Shown in pieces: positions 10,769 to 19,817 of a DNA stretch of 64,000 nucleotides. The position numbers were made by a program, and so were the translations under genes. The DNA comes from Roseococcus sp. (GTDB taxonomy: Bacteria > Pseudomonadota > Alphaproteobacteria > Acetobacterales > Acetobacteraceae): contig JAOAIK010000046.1 in assembly GCA_026414745.1 (NCBI GenBank), positions 1 through 64,000 on the forward strand, read 5' to 3'. A model generated the notes under the pieces. That model had not been told where the DNA came from and did no database searches. It saw only the letters and a list, made by a program, of their open reading frames with translations. The first letter of the stretch is position 1, and each line of letters opens with the position of its first letter.

Positions 10769-11340
10769 TGCGCCGGGCGGAGCCCTCCACCCTCGTCGCC
10801 GTGGAGGTGACCTTCCTTCGGATGGACGCGCCGCCGCCGCCGGGGCAGGACCGGCTGCCCGCCGGTTGGCGCGTCACGCGCCTCAGCCCCCGCTGTTCCG
10901 TCCAGCAGTATCGCCGCCTCTACGACGGCGTCGGGCGGGACTACGTCTGGTGGCTGCGCCGCAGCCTGTCCGACGCCGAGCTCGACGAGGTGCTGGCCGA
11001 GCCCGCACTCAGCGTCCATGTGCTGCACGACCCCGCGGGCGCCGAGCAGGGCTTCTACGAGCTCGACCGGCGTCCGCGCGGGGTCATCAACCTCGCCTAT
11101 TTCGGACTGATGCCGGGGGCCATCGGCCGCGGCCTCGGCATGGCCTTCCTGCACCACGCCATCGCCACGGCCTGGGCGGAGGGCTGTTCCGCCCTGACAG
11201 TGAACACCTGCACCGCCGACCATCCCCGCGCCCTGCCCAACTATCTCAAGGCCGGCTTTCGCGTGCTGCGCGTGGTCCGCGAGGAATGGCCCATCCCCGA
11301 CCGGCTGGGCCTGCCCATTCCCGAACACCTGAAGGTTTGA
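10768..11340 (+). CDS. GNAT-family N-acetyltransferase
   Basis: 190 residues from the ATG that overlaps the rpoD stop. The acetyl-CoA pyrophosphate loop is GAIGRGLGMAFL, preceded by a beta-4 strand (VINLAYFGLMPG) and followed by LTVNTCTADHPRALPNYLKAGF, which matches the end of the GNAT fold. The acceptor is unknown; the sequence resembles small cytoplasmic acetyltransferases common in alphaproteobacteria. Later starts (GTG 10801, ATG 10822) are possible because the first one has no clear ribosome-binding site. Coupling to rpoD may give constitutive expression. Confidence 0.85.
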
Positions 11341-11398
11341 CGCGCCCGGCCGCTTCCGGCACCTCTCGCCGCAGGGGTGGGGAGACCGCGCGGAACCG

Positions 11399-13117
11399 AT
11401 GTTGGCCGCCGAGTTGCGCGAGGTGGTGGTGCTGCTCGGCGCCACCGGGCTGGTGGCGCTGGTCTGCCACCGGGCGCGGATCAGCACGGTCCTGGGTTTC
11501 CTCGCCGTCGGGCTGCTGATCGGCCCGCATGGGCTCGGCGCCCTGGTGCCGCCCGATTCCTGGGCGGCCCTGCTGGTGCTGCGCGAGACGGAGGGGATGA
11601 GGCTCGCCGCCGAGCTCGGCGTCGCCTTCCTGCTGTTCATGATCGGGCTCGAGCTCTCGCTCGCGCGGCTGTGGCGGATGCGCGGGCTCGTCTTCGGCCT
11701 GGGGGGCGCGCAGGTCGGGCTGACCGCGGCCGCCATCGCCGCCCTCGCCTGGGGGCTTGGCCATGCGCCCGCGGCGGCGGTGGTGCTGGGCGCGGGGCTC
11801 GCGCTCTCCTCCACCGCCATCGTGATGCAGTTGCTGGCCGAGCGCGGGCGGCTCGGCACCTCCACCGGGCGCGCGGCCTTCGCCGTGCTGCTGTTCCAGG
11901 ATCTCGCGGTGGTGCCTGTGCTGCTGCTGGTGGGGCTGCTCGGCGCCGCAGGGGCCGCCGGGCCCACGGGGGGCGAGATCGCGCTCGACGTGCTGCTGGC
12001 GCTGGGCAAGGCGGCGCTGGCCATCCTGCTGATCGTGCTGGCGGGGCGGCTCCTGCTGCGGCCGCTCTTGCGCGCCGTGGCCGCGACCGGCAGCCGCGAG
12101 GCCTTCCTCGCCGCCGTGCTGCTCTCCGCCATCGGCACCGCCATCGCCACCGAGGCGGCGGGGCTCTCGCTCGCCCTCGGCGCCTTCCTCGCGGGGGTGC
12201 TCCTGGCCGAGACGGAGTTCCGCGCGCAGGTCGCGGTCGATCTCGAGCCCTTCAAGGGGCTGCTGCTCGGCGTCTTCTTCGTCAGCGTGGGGCTGATGAT
12301 CGACCTCGGCGCGGTGGCGCGGGCGCCGGGCCTGCTCGCCGCCGCGGCGGCGGGCCTCGTGCTGGTGAAGGCCGCGCTGGTCTATGCGCTGATGCGCGCC
12401 TGGGGCGAGCGGCGCGAGGTGGCGGCCGAGGCGGCGCTGCTGCTCGGCCAGGGGGGCGAGTTCGGCTTCATCGTCGTCGCGCTCGCCGCCTCGCTGGCCG
12501 TGCTGCCGCAGGAGACGGCGCAGATCGCGGCGCTCGTGGTGGCGCTGACCATGCTGGCCACGCCCGCGCTGGCCGGGCTGGGCCGGCGGCTGGGCGGGCG
12601 GCTCGCGCCGCCGGGGCAGGGCGAGGCCCCCGCGCCCGAGGCCGATGAGGCGCTCTCGGACCATGTGATCATCGTCGGCTATGGCCGGGTGGGGCGGCTG
12701 GTGGGCGAGGTGCTGGACGGCCAGCGCGTGCCGCATGTGGCGCTGGACCGCGACGCGGCGCGGGTGGCGGCGCTGCGGCGCGCGGGCGCGGCCGTCTGGT
12801 ACGGCGAGGCGACGCAGGTGGAGATCCTGGCGCGGCTCGGCGCCGCCCGGGCCGCGCTGCTGGTGGTGACGGTGAACGACGCCGCCCAGGCGCGCGCCCT
12901 GGTGGCCGCGGCGCGCCAGGGCTTCCCCGATCTCCCCATCCTCGCGCGGGTGCGCGACGAGGCGCATGCGCGCGAACTCTGCGCCGCCGGGGCCGATGAC
13001 GTGGTGCCCGAGGTGCGCGAGGCCGCGCTGCTGCTGGGCGAGGCGGCGCTGCTGCGCCTCGGCGTGCCCGAGGAGGCGGCGCGCGCGGTGGTGGCGGAGC
13101 GGCGGGTGCGGCGGTGA
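11399..13117 (+). CDS. Monovalent cation:proton antiporter (CPA2) with TrkA-N domain
   Basis: 572 residues. The first about 390 form the CPA2 exchanger with twelve or so hydrophobic helices, including FLAVGLLIGPHGLG, FMIGLELS and GLALSSTAIVMQLL. Residues about 420-540 form a Rossmann RCK/TrkA-N regulatory domain with the nucleotide motif VIIVGYGRVGRLVGEVL. It is similar in layout to KefB/KefC/YbaL, which export K+ in exchange for H+ and are gated by nucleotides or glutathione adducts. No KefF/KefG-like ancillary gene is adjacent, so the ligand is uncertain. Confidence 0.92.
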   Translation: MLAAELREVVVLLGATGLVALVCHRARISTVLGFLAVGLLIGPHGLGALVPPDSWAALLVLRETEGMRLAAELGVAFLLFMIGLELSLARLWRMRGLVFGLGGAQVGLTAAAIAALAWGLGHAPAAAVVLGAGLALSSTAIVMQLLAERGRLGTSTGRAAFAVLLFQDLAVVPVLLLVGLLGAAGAAGPTGGEIALDVLLALGKAALAILLIVLAGRLLLRPLLRAVAATGSREAFLAAVLLSAIGTAIATEAAGLSLALGAFLAGVLLAETEFRAQVAVDLEPFKGLLLGVFFVSVGLMIDLGAVARAPGLLAAAAAGLVLVKAALVYALMRAWGERREVAAEAALLLGQGGEFGFIVVALAASLAVLPQETAQIAALVVALTMLATPALAGLGRRLGGRLAPPGQGEAPAPEADEALSDHVIIVGYGRVGRLVGEVLDGQRVPHVALDRDAARVAALRRAGAAVWYGEATQVEILARLGAARAALLVVTVNDAAQARALVAAARQGFPDLPILARVRDEAHARELCAAGADDVVPEVREAALLLGEAALLRLGVPEEAARAVVAERRVRR

Positions 13118-13124
13118 GGCGCCC

Positions 13125-13415
13125 TCAGCGCCTCGTCCGCTCCAGCAGGTAGTCCAGGATCAGCGGCCGCGCCTCGTCGCAGGCGCAGGGGTGCCGGGCC
13201 ATGAAACGCTCGATCCAGGCGCGGCGCTCGGCCTCGGGGCGGGAGGGGATGGCGCGCAGGACGGAGCTCTCGCGCCGGTGGCATTCGGCGCAGCCGCGCT
13301 GATAGGCCTCGGCCGGCGTCATGGCCGGCGCGGGCGCCTGCGCCCCGGCCGGAGGCGCGCCGAGGAGGAGCAGGCCGAGCAGGGCCAGGCTGGGCAGGAT
13401 GGCGGCGGCTTTCAT
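13125..13415 (-). CDS. Small periplasmic c-type cytochrome-like protein
   Basis: 96 residues. A signal peptide (KAAAILPSLALLGLLLLGAP) ends near AGAQA, then comes one CxxCH haem motif (GCAECH). The family-like axial Met is not obvious. The C-terminal half has a second Cys pair (HPCACDE) and a helix. It is probably exported and haem-bearing, and could shuttle electrons. It is short for a complete cytochrome c and converges on the antiporter gene 7 bp away. The partner is unknown. Confidence 0.7.
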   Translation of the reverse strand: MKAAAILPSLALLGLLLLGAPPAGAQAPAPAMTPAEAYQRGCAECHRRESSVLRAIPSRPEAERRAWIERFMARHPCACDEARPLILDYLLERTRR

Positions 13416-13491
13416 GCGCGTGATCTTGTGCGAAGGGCCCCGGGGCCCCGCAAGCACGGGCAGGCGCCGAAGGCGAGGGCCGCGGCGCCGG

Positions 13492-14247
13492 TCAGCCCCC
13501 CGCCGCCGCCCCGCCCGCCTGGGCGAGCGCACGGGCGGGCCCTGGCGCGGGCGTGCCGCGCATCGAGGCGTAGGCCACCTGCTGGAAGTCGAGCAGCCGG
13601 CGCTCCACCTGCTGGAAGGCGGCGCGCTCGCGCGCGCTGAGCGGCGCATCGGGCGTGTTGGCCCGGTGCGCGAGGTAGCGGGCGAGGGTGCCCGCCCCGC
13701 GCCGGTGGGCGGCGGCGACCAGCCCCGATTCGGTGAGCGCGATCTCTTCCCCGTTCAGCCCGCGCACCCGCTGCCCCTGCAGCGCCAGCGCGCCGTTGCG
13801 CTCGATCTGCACCTCCACGCGGCGCAGGAAGGCGCTCATCGCCGCCTCTTGTGCCTCGGGGTTGGCCAGGAAATCGGCCTCGCTGCCCACGCCATGGCGC
13901 TGGGCGGTGGCCGTCCAGCGGCCGTCGGCGGTCTTCCACCCGATGTCGAGCAGGGTGCTCGGCAGGAACTGGTAGCGGCCGAGCGCGCCCGAGCTCGGGT
14001 TGCGCTGGCCGTAGCCGTGGCGCGGGTGTTCGGCGCTGCGCTCCGCCTCGGCGATGCGCTGGCGGAACTCGGCATTCTGCACGGTCTCCCAGGCCCGGGG
14101 CGTGGGGCCGATGCCCGAGAGCGGGCGAGCGGCGGGCTGGGGGCGCGGCTCGCTCGCCCGGGCGAGGGCGAGGTCGAAGCGGCCGTCGGCGGCGGAGGGG
14201 CGGGGGCGGGCGGGGGCGAGGCCGCCGGAGGCACGGACGGGTTCCAC
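13492..14247 (-). CDS. Lysozyme/transglycosylase-like peptidoglycan hydrolase domain protein
   Basis: 251 residues from GTG 14247. An ATG at 14325 is in frame but would run 44 bp into the neighbouring gene. The centre matches lysozyme-like folds: IAEAERSAEHPRHGYGQ with a candidate catalytic Glu, then SGALGRYQFLPSTL, the usual substrate-groove motif, then ALTESGLVAAAHRRGAGTLA. The N-terminal 50 residues and the C terminus are Pro/Ala/Gly-rich and look disordered. No signal peptide or lipobox is visible from either start. The target is likely peptidoglycan, but export is unexplained. Exact family not certain. Confidence 0.65.
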   Translation of the reverse strand: MEPVRASGGLAPARPRPSAADGRFDLALARASEPRPQPAARPLSGIGPTPRAWETVQNAEFRQRIAEAERSAEHPRHGYGQRNPSSGALGRYQFLPSTLLDIGWKTADGRWTATAQRHGVGSEADFLANPEAQEAAMSAFLRRVEVQIERNGALALQGQRVRGLNGEEIALTESGLVAAAHRRGAGTLARYLAHRANTPDAPLSARERAAFQQVERRLLDFQQVAYASMRGTPAPGPARALAQAGGAAAGG

Positions 14248-14281
14248 GCCCCCATTCTGCGCCCGCGCCCTTAAGAGCGCC

Positions 14282-14752
14282 TTACATCCAGCGCCGCACC
14301 CGGCGGCGGTATTCGGCGTAGGCATCGCCGAAGCGGCGCGCCAGATAGGCCTCCTCCCGCCGCACCACGCCGAAGTCCAACACCAGGAACAGCGCCCCCA
14401 CCGCCAGCCAGGCCCAGAGCGTCCCCCAGCTCAGCGCCGCCCCGGCCAGCACCATGACGAAGCCGAGGTAGATGGGGTTGCGCCCGAAGCGGTAGGGGCC
14501 GCCCGTGACCAGGGCCGAGTCCGGCCGGTCGGGGCGGGGGTCGTTGCCCACGCGCACCAGCACCAGCAAGGCCCAGCCCACCCAGGCGAAGGCGAGAAAG
14601 ATCAGCGCCATGCCGAGCCCCGGCGCGGGCGGGCCGAGCTGCACAGGCAGCAGCCGCTGCATCAGCCAGGCCGCCGCAAGCGCCGCGCCCGCCCAGACGG
14701 GCGGGGGCACGCGCACCCCGGGGCCGTGCTGGTCGTCCGGCTCAGGCGGCAT
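14282..14752 (-). CDS. Isoprenylcysteine carboxyl methyltransferase-like membrane protein
   Basis: 156 residues with three to four hydrophobic helices and the ICMT/PEMT C-terminal signature: VTGGPYRFGRNPIYLGFV, then a hydrophobic hairpin and RREEAYLARRFGDAYAEY, where Arg/Glu residues bind SAM. Bacterial members are integral methyltransferases of unknown lipid or isoprenoid substrates. The start overlaps the end of the ygfZ-like gene by 11 bp, so both are likely co-translated. Confidence 0.87.
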   Translation of the reverse strand: MPPEPDDQHGPGVRVPPPVWAGAALAAAWLMQRLLPVQLGPPAPGLGMALIFLAFAWVGWALLVLVRVGNDPRPDRPDSALVTGGPYRFGRNPIYLGFVMVLAGAALSWGTLWAWLAVGALFLVLDFGVVRREEAYLARRFGDAYAEYRRRVRRWM

Positions 14753-15557
14753 GGCTGGGCTCGGGCAGGCGCATCCAGGCGGGAATCTCGGGCGTCAGCC
14801 GCGCCTCGCCGCAGGCGAGCGGCCCGCCCGCCCGCAGCGCCTCCAGCCGCAGCAGGGCGAGGCCCCGCGCGCCGCGGCCCGAACGCATCTCGCCCCAGGC
14901 CTCGCCGCCGGGCCCGTGGATCGGGGCGCCGCGCGGCGGCAGCGGGCCCTCCACCCGCACCGGCACGAGGCGCCGCTTGACCAGGCCGCGATACTTCGTG
15001 CGCGCCGTCAGCTCCTGGCCCATGTAGCAGCCCTTGGTCCAGGAGACGCCGTTGAGCTCGTCGAAGCCGGCCTCGAGCAGCACCGTCACCTCCGCTTCCA
15101 GATCGCGCGAGCCATCGGGCAGGCCGAGCGCGAGGCGATGGGCGTCATAGGCGCCCTCGTCGCTGTCCGCCTCGGCACCCTCCGGGGCAGGGCCGCGCCA
15201 GCCTGCCTCGGGGTGGCGCGGGTCGCGGAAGGCCGAGGGCGGCATGGGCGCCCCGCCCCAGCCGGCCCAGATCCGGCCCGGGGCGGGGGCGATGGCCACC
15301 CGCGCGCGCAGCCGGAAGCGCGTCAGCAGCGCGGCGATCATCTCCGCCTGCCCCGCCTCGGCATCGAGCCAGAGCGCCCCCTCGCGCTCATGGATGAACA
15401 GATCGGCGCGCCACTTGCCCTGCGGCGTGAGCAGCGCCGCCCACACCCCCTCGGCGGCGCGGGTGACGTCGTTGGAGACGAGGCCCTGGAGGAAGGGAAC
15501 CCTGTCCTCGCCGGTGACGGCGAGCAGGGCGCGGCCCGGCAGGAAGGCGACTGGCAT
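14742..15557 (-). CDS. ygfZ: Folate-binding YgfZ/GcvT-like protein (iron-sulfur cluster maintenance)
   Basis: 271 residues. The diagnostic YgfZ motif KGCYMGQE is present (WTKGCYMGQELTARTKYRG), as is the N-terminal VTGEDRVPFLQGLVSNDV segment that forms the folate-binding ring. YgfZ (IBA57 family) uses tetrahydrofolate to help assemble or repair certain Fe-S proteins. It lacks the glycine-cleavage T-protein catalytic context and is shorter than GcvT. Transcribed divergently from the glycosyltransferase gene 59 bp away. Confidence 0.9.
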   Translation of the reverse strand: MPVAFLPGRALLAVTGEDRVPFLQGLVSNDVTRAAEGVWAALLTPQGKWRADLFIHEREGALWLDAEAGQAEMIAALLTRFRLRARVAIAPAPGRIWAGWGGAPMPPSAFRDPRHPEAGWRGPAPEGAEADSDEGAYDAHRLALGLPDGSRDLEAEVTVLLEAGFDELNGVSWTKGCYMGQELTARTKYRGLVKRRLVPVRVEGPLPPRGAPIHGPGGEAWGEMRSGRGARGLALLRLEALRAGGPLACGEARLTPEIPAWMRLPEPSHAA

Positions 15558-15616
15558 GGCAGGGATATCGGGCGGCGGCGTTCCCGCCTCAAGGCCGGGC
15601 GTGCTAGGCGGCGCGC

Positions 15617-16549
15617 GTGCGCATCCTCTTCGTCACCTCGACCCGGCTCGGCGATGCCGTGCTCTCCACCGGGCTGCTCGACCACCTGCTCCGCACCCAT
15701 CCCGAGGCGCGGATCACCATCGCCTGCGGGCCGATCGCCGAGGGCCTCTTCGCGCGAATGCCCAATCGGGAGCGGACCATCGTGATGGTCAAGCGGGGGC
15801 TTGGCCGGCATTGGTGCGACCTCTGGCGCGCCACCGCCTTCCGGCGCTGGGACCTGGTAGTGGATCTGCGCGGCTCGGCCTTCGCCTGGACGGTGCCGGC
15901 GCGGCGGCGGGCGATCAAGCGCGGCGGGCGGCGGCCGGGCCATCGCATCCTGCACATCGCCGAGACGCTGGGCGTCACCCCCGCGCCGCGGCCGGTGGCC
16001 TGGTTCGCGCCCGAGGACGCGGCGGCCGTGGCGCCGCTGCTGCCCGACCGGCCGCTGCTGGTGCTGGGGCCCACGGCCAGCGGGGCCTGGAAGGCCTGGC
16101 CCGCCGAGCGCTTCGTCGAGCTCGCCGCGGCGCTGACCGCGCCGGGCGGGCCGCTGCCCGGCGCGGCGGTGGCCGTGCTCGGCGGCCCGGGCACGGCGGA
16201 GCGCGCGATGGCCGCCCCGGTGCTCGCCGCCCTGCCGGGGGCGGTGGATCTGGTCGGGCGGCTCGGCTCGCTGCCGGAGGTGGCGGCGGTGCTCTCCCGC
16301 GCCGCGCTCTATGTGGGCAATGATTCGGGGCTGATGCACCTCGCCGCCGCCTGCGGCGCGCCCACCCTCGGCCTGTTCGGGCCGACGCTCGCCAGCGAAT
16401 ACGCGCCCGTGGGGCCGCGCGCGCGCGCGGTGCTGGCCAAGGGGCCGCCCGGCGCCACGCCGATGCAGCGCCTCACGGTCGCGCAGGCGGTGCGGGCGGC
16501 GGAGGCGCTGCTCGCCGATGTGCCCGAGCCGGCGACGGACCCCGCGTGA
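15617..16549 (+). CDS. Glycosyltransferase family 9 (heptosyltransferase-like)
   Basis: 310 residues from a GTG start. The N terminus RILFVTSTRLGDAVLSTGLL matches the ADP-heptose:LPS heptosyltransferase fold, and the C-terminal donor-binding part reads YVGNDSGLMHLAAACGAPTLGLFGP, the GT9 hallmark. It adds heptose or a related sugar to lipopolysaccharide core at the cytoplasmic face of the inner membrane. First of a GT9-GT4 pair that overlaps by 4 bp (GTGA), beside an O-antigen ligase, which supports an LPS role. The exact acceptor is unknown. Confidence 0.9.
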   Translation: MRILFVTSTRLGDAVLSTGLLDHLLRTHPEARITIACGPIAEGLFARMPNRERTIVMVKRGLGRHWCDLWRATAFRRWDLVVDLRGSAFAWTVPARRRAIKRGGRRPGHRILHIAETLGVTPAPRPVAWFAPEDAAAVAPLLPDRPLLVLGPTASGAWKAWPAERFVELAAALTAPGGPLPGAAVAVLGGPGTAERAMAAPVLAALPGAVDLVGRLGSLPEVAAVLSRAALYVGNDSGLMHLAAACGAPTLGLFGPTLASEYAPVGPRARAVLAKGPPGATPMQRLTVAQAVRAAEALLADVPEPATDPA

Positions 16550-17658
16550 TCGTCATCGCCACCCACAACTTCCCGCCCGACACGGGCGGCATCCCCGTGC
16601 TCATGGGCGGCCTCGCCGAGCGGCTGGCGGCGCGCGAGGCGGTGCATGTCTTCGCGCATCGCATCCGCGGCCGCGGCCTCGCCGAGCTGTCGGGCCACCC
16701 CTATGCGGGGCTGCACCGCTTCGCCGCGCTCTGGCCCTTCCGCTCCTGGATGAAGGCCCGGGCCATGCGGCCCCTGCTGCGCGACCCCGCGCTGCGCGGC
16801 GTGATCTGCGATTCCTGGAAGAGCGCGCTGATCCTGCCCGCCACCCGCGCGCCGGTGATCGTGCTGGCGCATGGCATGGAGTTCCCGCCGCGCCCCTCGC
16901 CGCGCCGCGCCTTCCGCATCCGCCGCGCGCTGGCCAAGGCGACGGTGGTGGTGGCCAACTCCCGCCACACGGCGGGCCAGCTCGCGCCCCATCTCGCGCC
17001 CGGGGCGCGGGTGGAGATCATCCCCCCGCCCATCGCGCCCCAGCCCGCCCCCTCGGCCGAGGCGCGGGCGCGGCTGCGCGCGCGGGTGGGGCCGGGGCCG
17101 CTGATCGCGACCGTCGCGCGCCTCGAGGACCGCAAGGGGATGGACCGGGTGATCGCCGCCCTGCCCGGCCTGGCCGCCCGCCATCCCGGCCTCGCCTATG
17201 CCATCGCGGGGGAGGGGGAGGACCGGCCGCGCCTCGAGAAGCACATCCGCGCCGCCGGGATGGAGGGGCGGGTGCATGTCCTCGGCCGGGTGGACGAGGA
17301 GGAGAAGGCCGCGCTGCTCGCCGAGGCCGACCTCTTCGCCATGCCCGCGCGGCGCGAGGGCGCCTCGGTGGAGGGCTTCGGCATCGCCTATCTGGAGGCC
17401 GCCTGGCATGGCTGCCCCGCGCTCGCCGGCCGCGAGGGCGGCGCGGAGGACGCGGTGGTGCACGGCCTCACCGGGCTGCTCTGCGACGGGGCGGACCCGG
17501 CGGCGGTGGCGGCGGGGCTGGCGGTGCTGCTCGACGACCCCGCGCGCCGCCGCGCCATGGGCGAGGCCGCCGCCGCGCGGGTCCGCGCCGGCTTCCTGTG
17601 GGAGCATCTGCTGCCCCGCTACGAGGCCTTGCTTGCGCCGCCGCCCGCGCGGGAGTAG
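16546..17658 (+). CDS. Glycosyltransferase family 4
   Basis: 370 residues from GTG 16546, which overlaps the GT9 stop. GT-B fold: an N-terminal acceptor domain (HNFPPDTGGIPVLMGGLAER) and a C-terminal domain with LIATVARLEDRKGMDRVIAA, VHVLGRVDEEEKAALLAEAD and the EX7E-type motif around REGASVEGFGIAYLEA, where GT4 enzymes bind the nucleotide sugar. It probably extends LPS core or O-antigen sugars. Sugar specificity cannot be read. A Shine-Dalgarno (GAAGGAGG) for the next gene lies just after the stop. Confidence 0.92.
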   Translation: MIVIATHNFPPDTGGIPVLMGGLAERLAAREAVHVFAHRIRGRGLAELSGHPYAGLHRFAALWPFRSWMKARAMRPLLRDPALRGVICDSWKSALILPATRAPVIVLAHGMEFPPRPSPRRAFRIRRALAKATVVVANSRHTAGQLAPHLAPGARVEIIPPPIAPQPAPSAEARARLRARVGPGPLIATVARLEDRKGMDRVIAALPGLAARHPGLAYAIAGEGEDRPRLEKHIRAAGMEGRVHVLGRVDEEEKAALLAEADLFAMPARREGASVEGFGIAYLEAAWHGCPALAGREGGAEDAVVHGLTGLLCDGADPAAVAAGLAVLLDDPARRRAMGEAAAARVRAGFLWEHLLPRYEALLAPPPARE

Positions 17659-17687
17659 GCCCGGCGCGGTTCCGAAGGAGGCGATCC

Positions 17688-18344
17688 ATGGACGGCTTCC
17701 CGCTCCAGCCCGGCGCACGCCTGTTCAACTTCGACGCGCTGCGCGCCGCGCCCGCGCGCAGCGACCCCTATCCGCACATCGTCGCCTCGGGCTGCGTCAC
17801 GGAGGCGCAGGCGGCCGCGATCCGAGCCGACTACCCGCCGATCCAGCAGTCGGGCTACCTGCCCTCCTCGAAGCTGCCGCGCAAGGGCGCCTATGACGCC
17901 ATCCTGCGCGACCTGGAGAGCGCGGAACTGGCGGAGATCCTGTCGGAGAAGCTCGGCCTCGACCTGACCGACAAGCCGCGCATGATCACGGTGCGCCGCC
18001 TCTCGCAGCTCTCGGACGGGCCGATCCACAACGACAGCCGGTCCAAGATCTGCACCGCGCTGCTCTACCTGAACGCGGAGTGGGACCGCACCAGCGCCGG
18101 CTGCATCCGCGTGCTGCGCAACGAGCACGACATGGACGACTACGTGACCGAGGTGCCGCCGCTGTCGGGGCATTTCTTCGCCTTCAAGCGCACCGAGAAC
18201 TCCTGGCACGGCCACCCGCCCTTCGCGGGCGAGCGCTTCGTGATCCAGACCACCTTCCTGATCTCGCAGGAGGCGCTGGACCGCAAGGAGAACCGCGGCA
18301 GGCTGCAGCTCTGGCTGAAGCGGCTCAACCCCTTCCAGAAGTGA
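17688..18344 (+). CDS. 2-oxoglutarate/Fe(II)-dependent oxygenase (prolyl-4-hydroxylase-like)
   Basis: 218 residues. The facial triad is H114-x-D116 (GPIHNDSRSK) and a distal His at about 174 (NSWHGHPPF), with R183 (GERFVIQTTF) placed to bind 2-oxoglutarate. So it should hydroxylate a substrate with O2, Fe(II) and 2-oxoglutarate. The start is set by a good AAGGAGG eight bases upstream. Its position inside a glycan gene group suggests a sugar or nucleotide-sugar substrate, or an unrelated surface protein. Its last 20 bp overlap tail-to-tail with the ligase gene on the other strand. Confidence 0.85.
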   Translation: MDGFPLQPGARLFNFDALRAAPARSDPYPHIVASGCVTEAQAAAIRADYPPIQQSGYLPSSKLPRKGAYDAILRDLESAELAEILSEKLGLDLTDKPRMITVRRLSQLSDGPIHNDSRSKICTALLYLNAEWDRTSAGCIRVLRNEHDMDDYVTEVPPLSGHFFAFKRTENSWHGHPPFAGERFVIQTTFLISQEALDRKENRGRLQLWLKRLNPFQK

Positions 18345-19551
18345 GGCGGGTGCCGGCGGCGAGGGCGGCCGCCAGCACCAGGAGCAGCCCGATCCACCAC
18401 TCCTGCCAGGCGCCATAGCTCAGCAGGCCGACGATGATGGCCGCCCCGAAGGCGCCGGTGGCGGCGGGCTGCGGCCGGGCGCGCGCGGCCGCCGCCCCCA
18501 GCAGCCAGGCCAGCACCGCCGCCGCCAGCGCACCTGGCGCCCCCAGTTCGAGCCAGATCTGCAACGGCATGTTGTGCGGATGGAGCGGCAGGCGATTGGC
18601 CTCGGGCCGGGCGAACCAGGCGCGGCTCGCCTCGCTGGTCAGGCCGAAGCGGGCCAGGGTGCCGGCGTCGAAGGTCTCCCCCCCGCCCGGCATCACCCGG
18701 CTCGCCTCCGCGCCCCAGCCGAGCAGCGGCCTTTCGGCGATGCGCTCCAGCACGAAATCCCAGGTCAGCACGCGATGCGCGGCGGAGGGCGGCAGGCGCT
18801 CCAGCGAGGGCAGCAGCGCCAGCGCCCCCGCCATGAGCAGCGGCGCCGCCAGCACCCCGAGCGCCAGCGCCCCGCCCAGGGCGCGCGCCAGCCAGGGGCC
18901 CGCGGCCGTGGCGGCGAGGCCGAGCAGAAGCCCCGCGACCAGGGCGAGGCGCGCCGATTCCGCCGGCAGCGCGAAGGCGACACCGAGGCCCAGGGCCGCG
19001 AGCCCGGCCCGCAGCGCCCGCGGCAGGGCGGGGGCGAAGACCGCGAGCGGCAGCAGCACCGCCAGCACCGAGACGGCCGGCTTCAGCCCGAAGCCGATCC
19101 GCCAGGACAGCTCCGCACCCGCCCGCACGGCGGCGCGCAGCGCATGGCCCGAGGCGTCGTCATACAGCGCCGCGAGGGCCCCGGCCGCGAGCCCCCCCGC
19201 CAGCACCCAGGGCAGGGGGGCGAGGCGCTCGGGCGGCAGCTCGGCCAGGGCGCGCGCCGCCATCGCGCCGAGCAGCAGGAAGACGGAGAGGCGCAGCCCG
19301 AGAGTCACCACCCGGAGCGGCTCGGGCGCCCAGAGGGCCGAGAGCGTCAGCAGCCCCATGAGCCCCAGCGCGGCCAGCGCCAGCGCCCCGCGCGGCCAGG
19401 GCCAGCGGCCGGTGGCGCCCCGTGCGGCCAGCACCGTGAGCAGCAGCGCCACCGTGGTCCCGGGGGCGATGGTGCGGAACTGCAGCACCGCCCCCAGAGG
19501 CAGGATGGCGAGCAGGACCAGGAAGGGCAGGGCGGGGCGGGGCGTGAGCAC
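18325..19551 (-). CDS. O-antigen ligase (WaaL/Wzy-type) membrane protein
   Basis: 408 residues from a GTG start, with ten or more hydrophobic helices. The ligase signature is the large periplasmic loop near residues 270-340 (AERPLLGWGAEA, then LHPHNMPLQIWLELGAPG), where the H-x-H-N segment is characteristic of WaaL/Wzy_C proteins. It joins undecaprenyl-linked O-antigen to lipid A-core at the periplasmic face, or polymerises a polysaccharide. Its location next to GT9 and GT4 genes fits LPS assembly. Confidence 0.88.
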   Translation of the reverse strand: MLTPRPALPFLVLLAILPLGAVLQFRTIAPGTTVALLLTVLAARGATGRWPWPRGALALAALGLMGLLTLSALWAPEPLRVVTLGLRLSVFLLLGAMAARALAELPPERLAPLPWVLAGGLAAGALAALYDDASGHALRAAVRAGAELSWRIGFGLKPAVSVLAVLLPLAVFAPALPRALRAGLAALGLGVAFALPAESARLALVAGLLLGLAATAAGPWLARALGGALALGVLAAPLLMAGALALLPSLERLPPSAAHRVLTWDFVLERIAERPLLGWGAEASRVMPGGGETFDAGTLARFGLTSEASRAWFARPEANRLPLHPHNMPLQIWLELGAPGALAAAVLAWLLGAAAARARPQPAATGAFGAAIIVGLLSYGAWQEWWIGLLLVLAAALAAGTRLTSGRG

Positions 19552-19817
19552 GCCCGGGGGCTAGCGCAGGATGGGCGGAACCGGAACCAGGCTCGCGCGA
19601 GGCCGCCCGGCGGCAGGCCGCGGCCGGCAGCTTCCGTCCCAGGAGCTCTCCGGGCGCTCGGCAGCGCGCAGTCGGCGCCGGGTTGGGCCACCCCCGCGTG
19701 GCGCCCGCCCCGACCGCATGGCAGGGAAAGGCCAGGCCACCCCGGATCGCCCCGATCCGCCCGCCTGTCCAGCCCCGCGCCGCGGTGCCAGACTGCGCGC
19801 GAGCGAAGGAGGCGCAG
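19552..19817. other. 266-bp intergenic gap with no recognised gene
   Basis: The region between the divergent O-antigen ligase and dihydroorotase genes. No tRNA, small conserved ORF or terminator is evident. A GAAGGAGG ribosome-binding site at about 19804-19811 serves the dihydroorotase. Promoters of both genes are expected here but no clear hexamers stand out. Confidence 0.5.
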
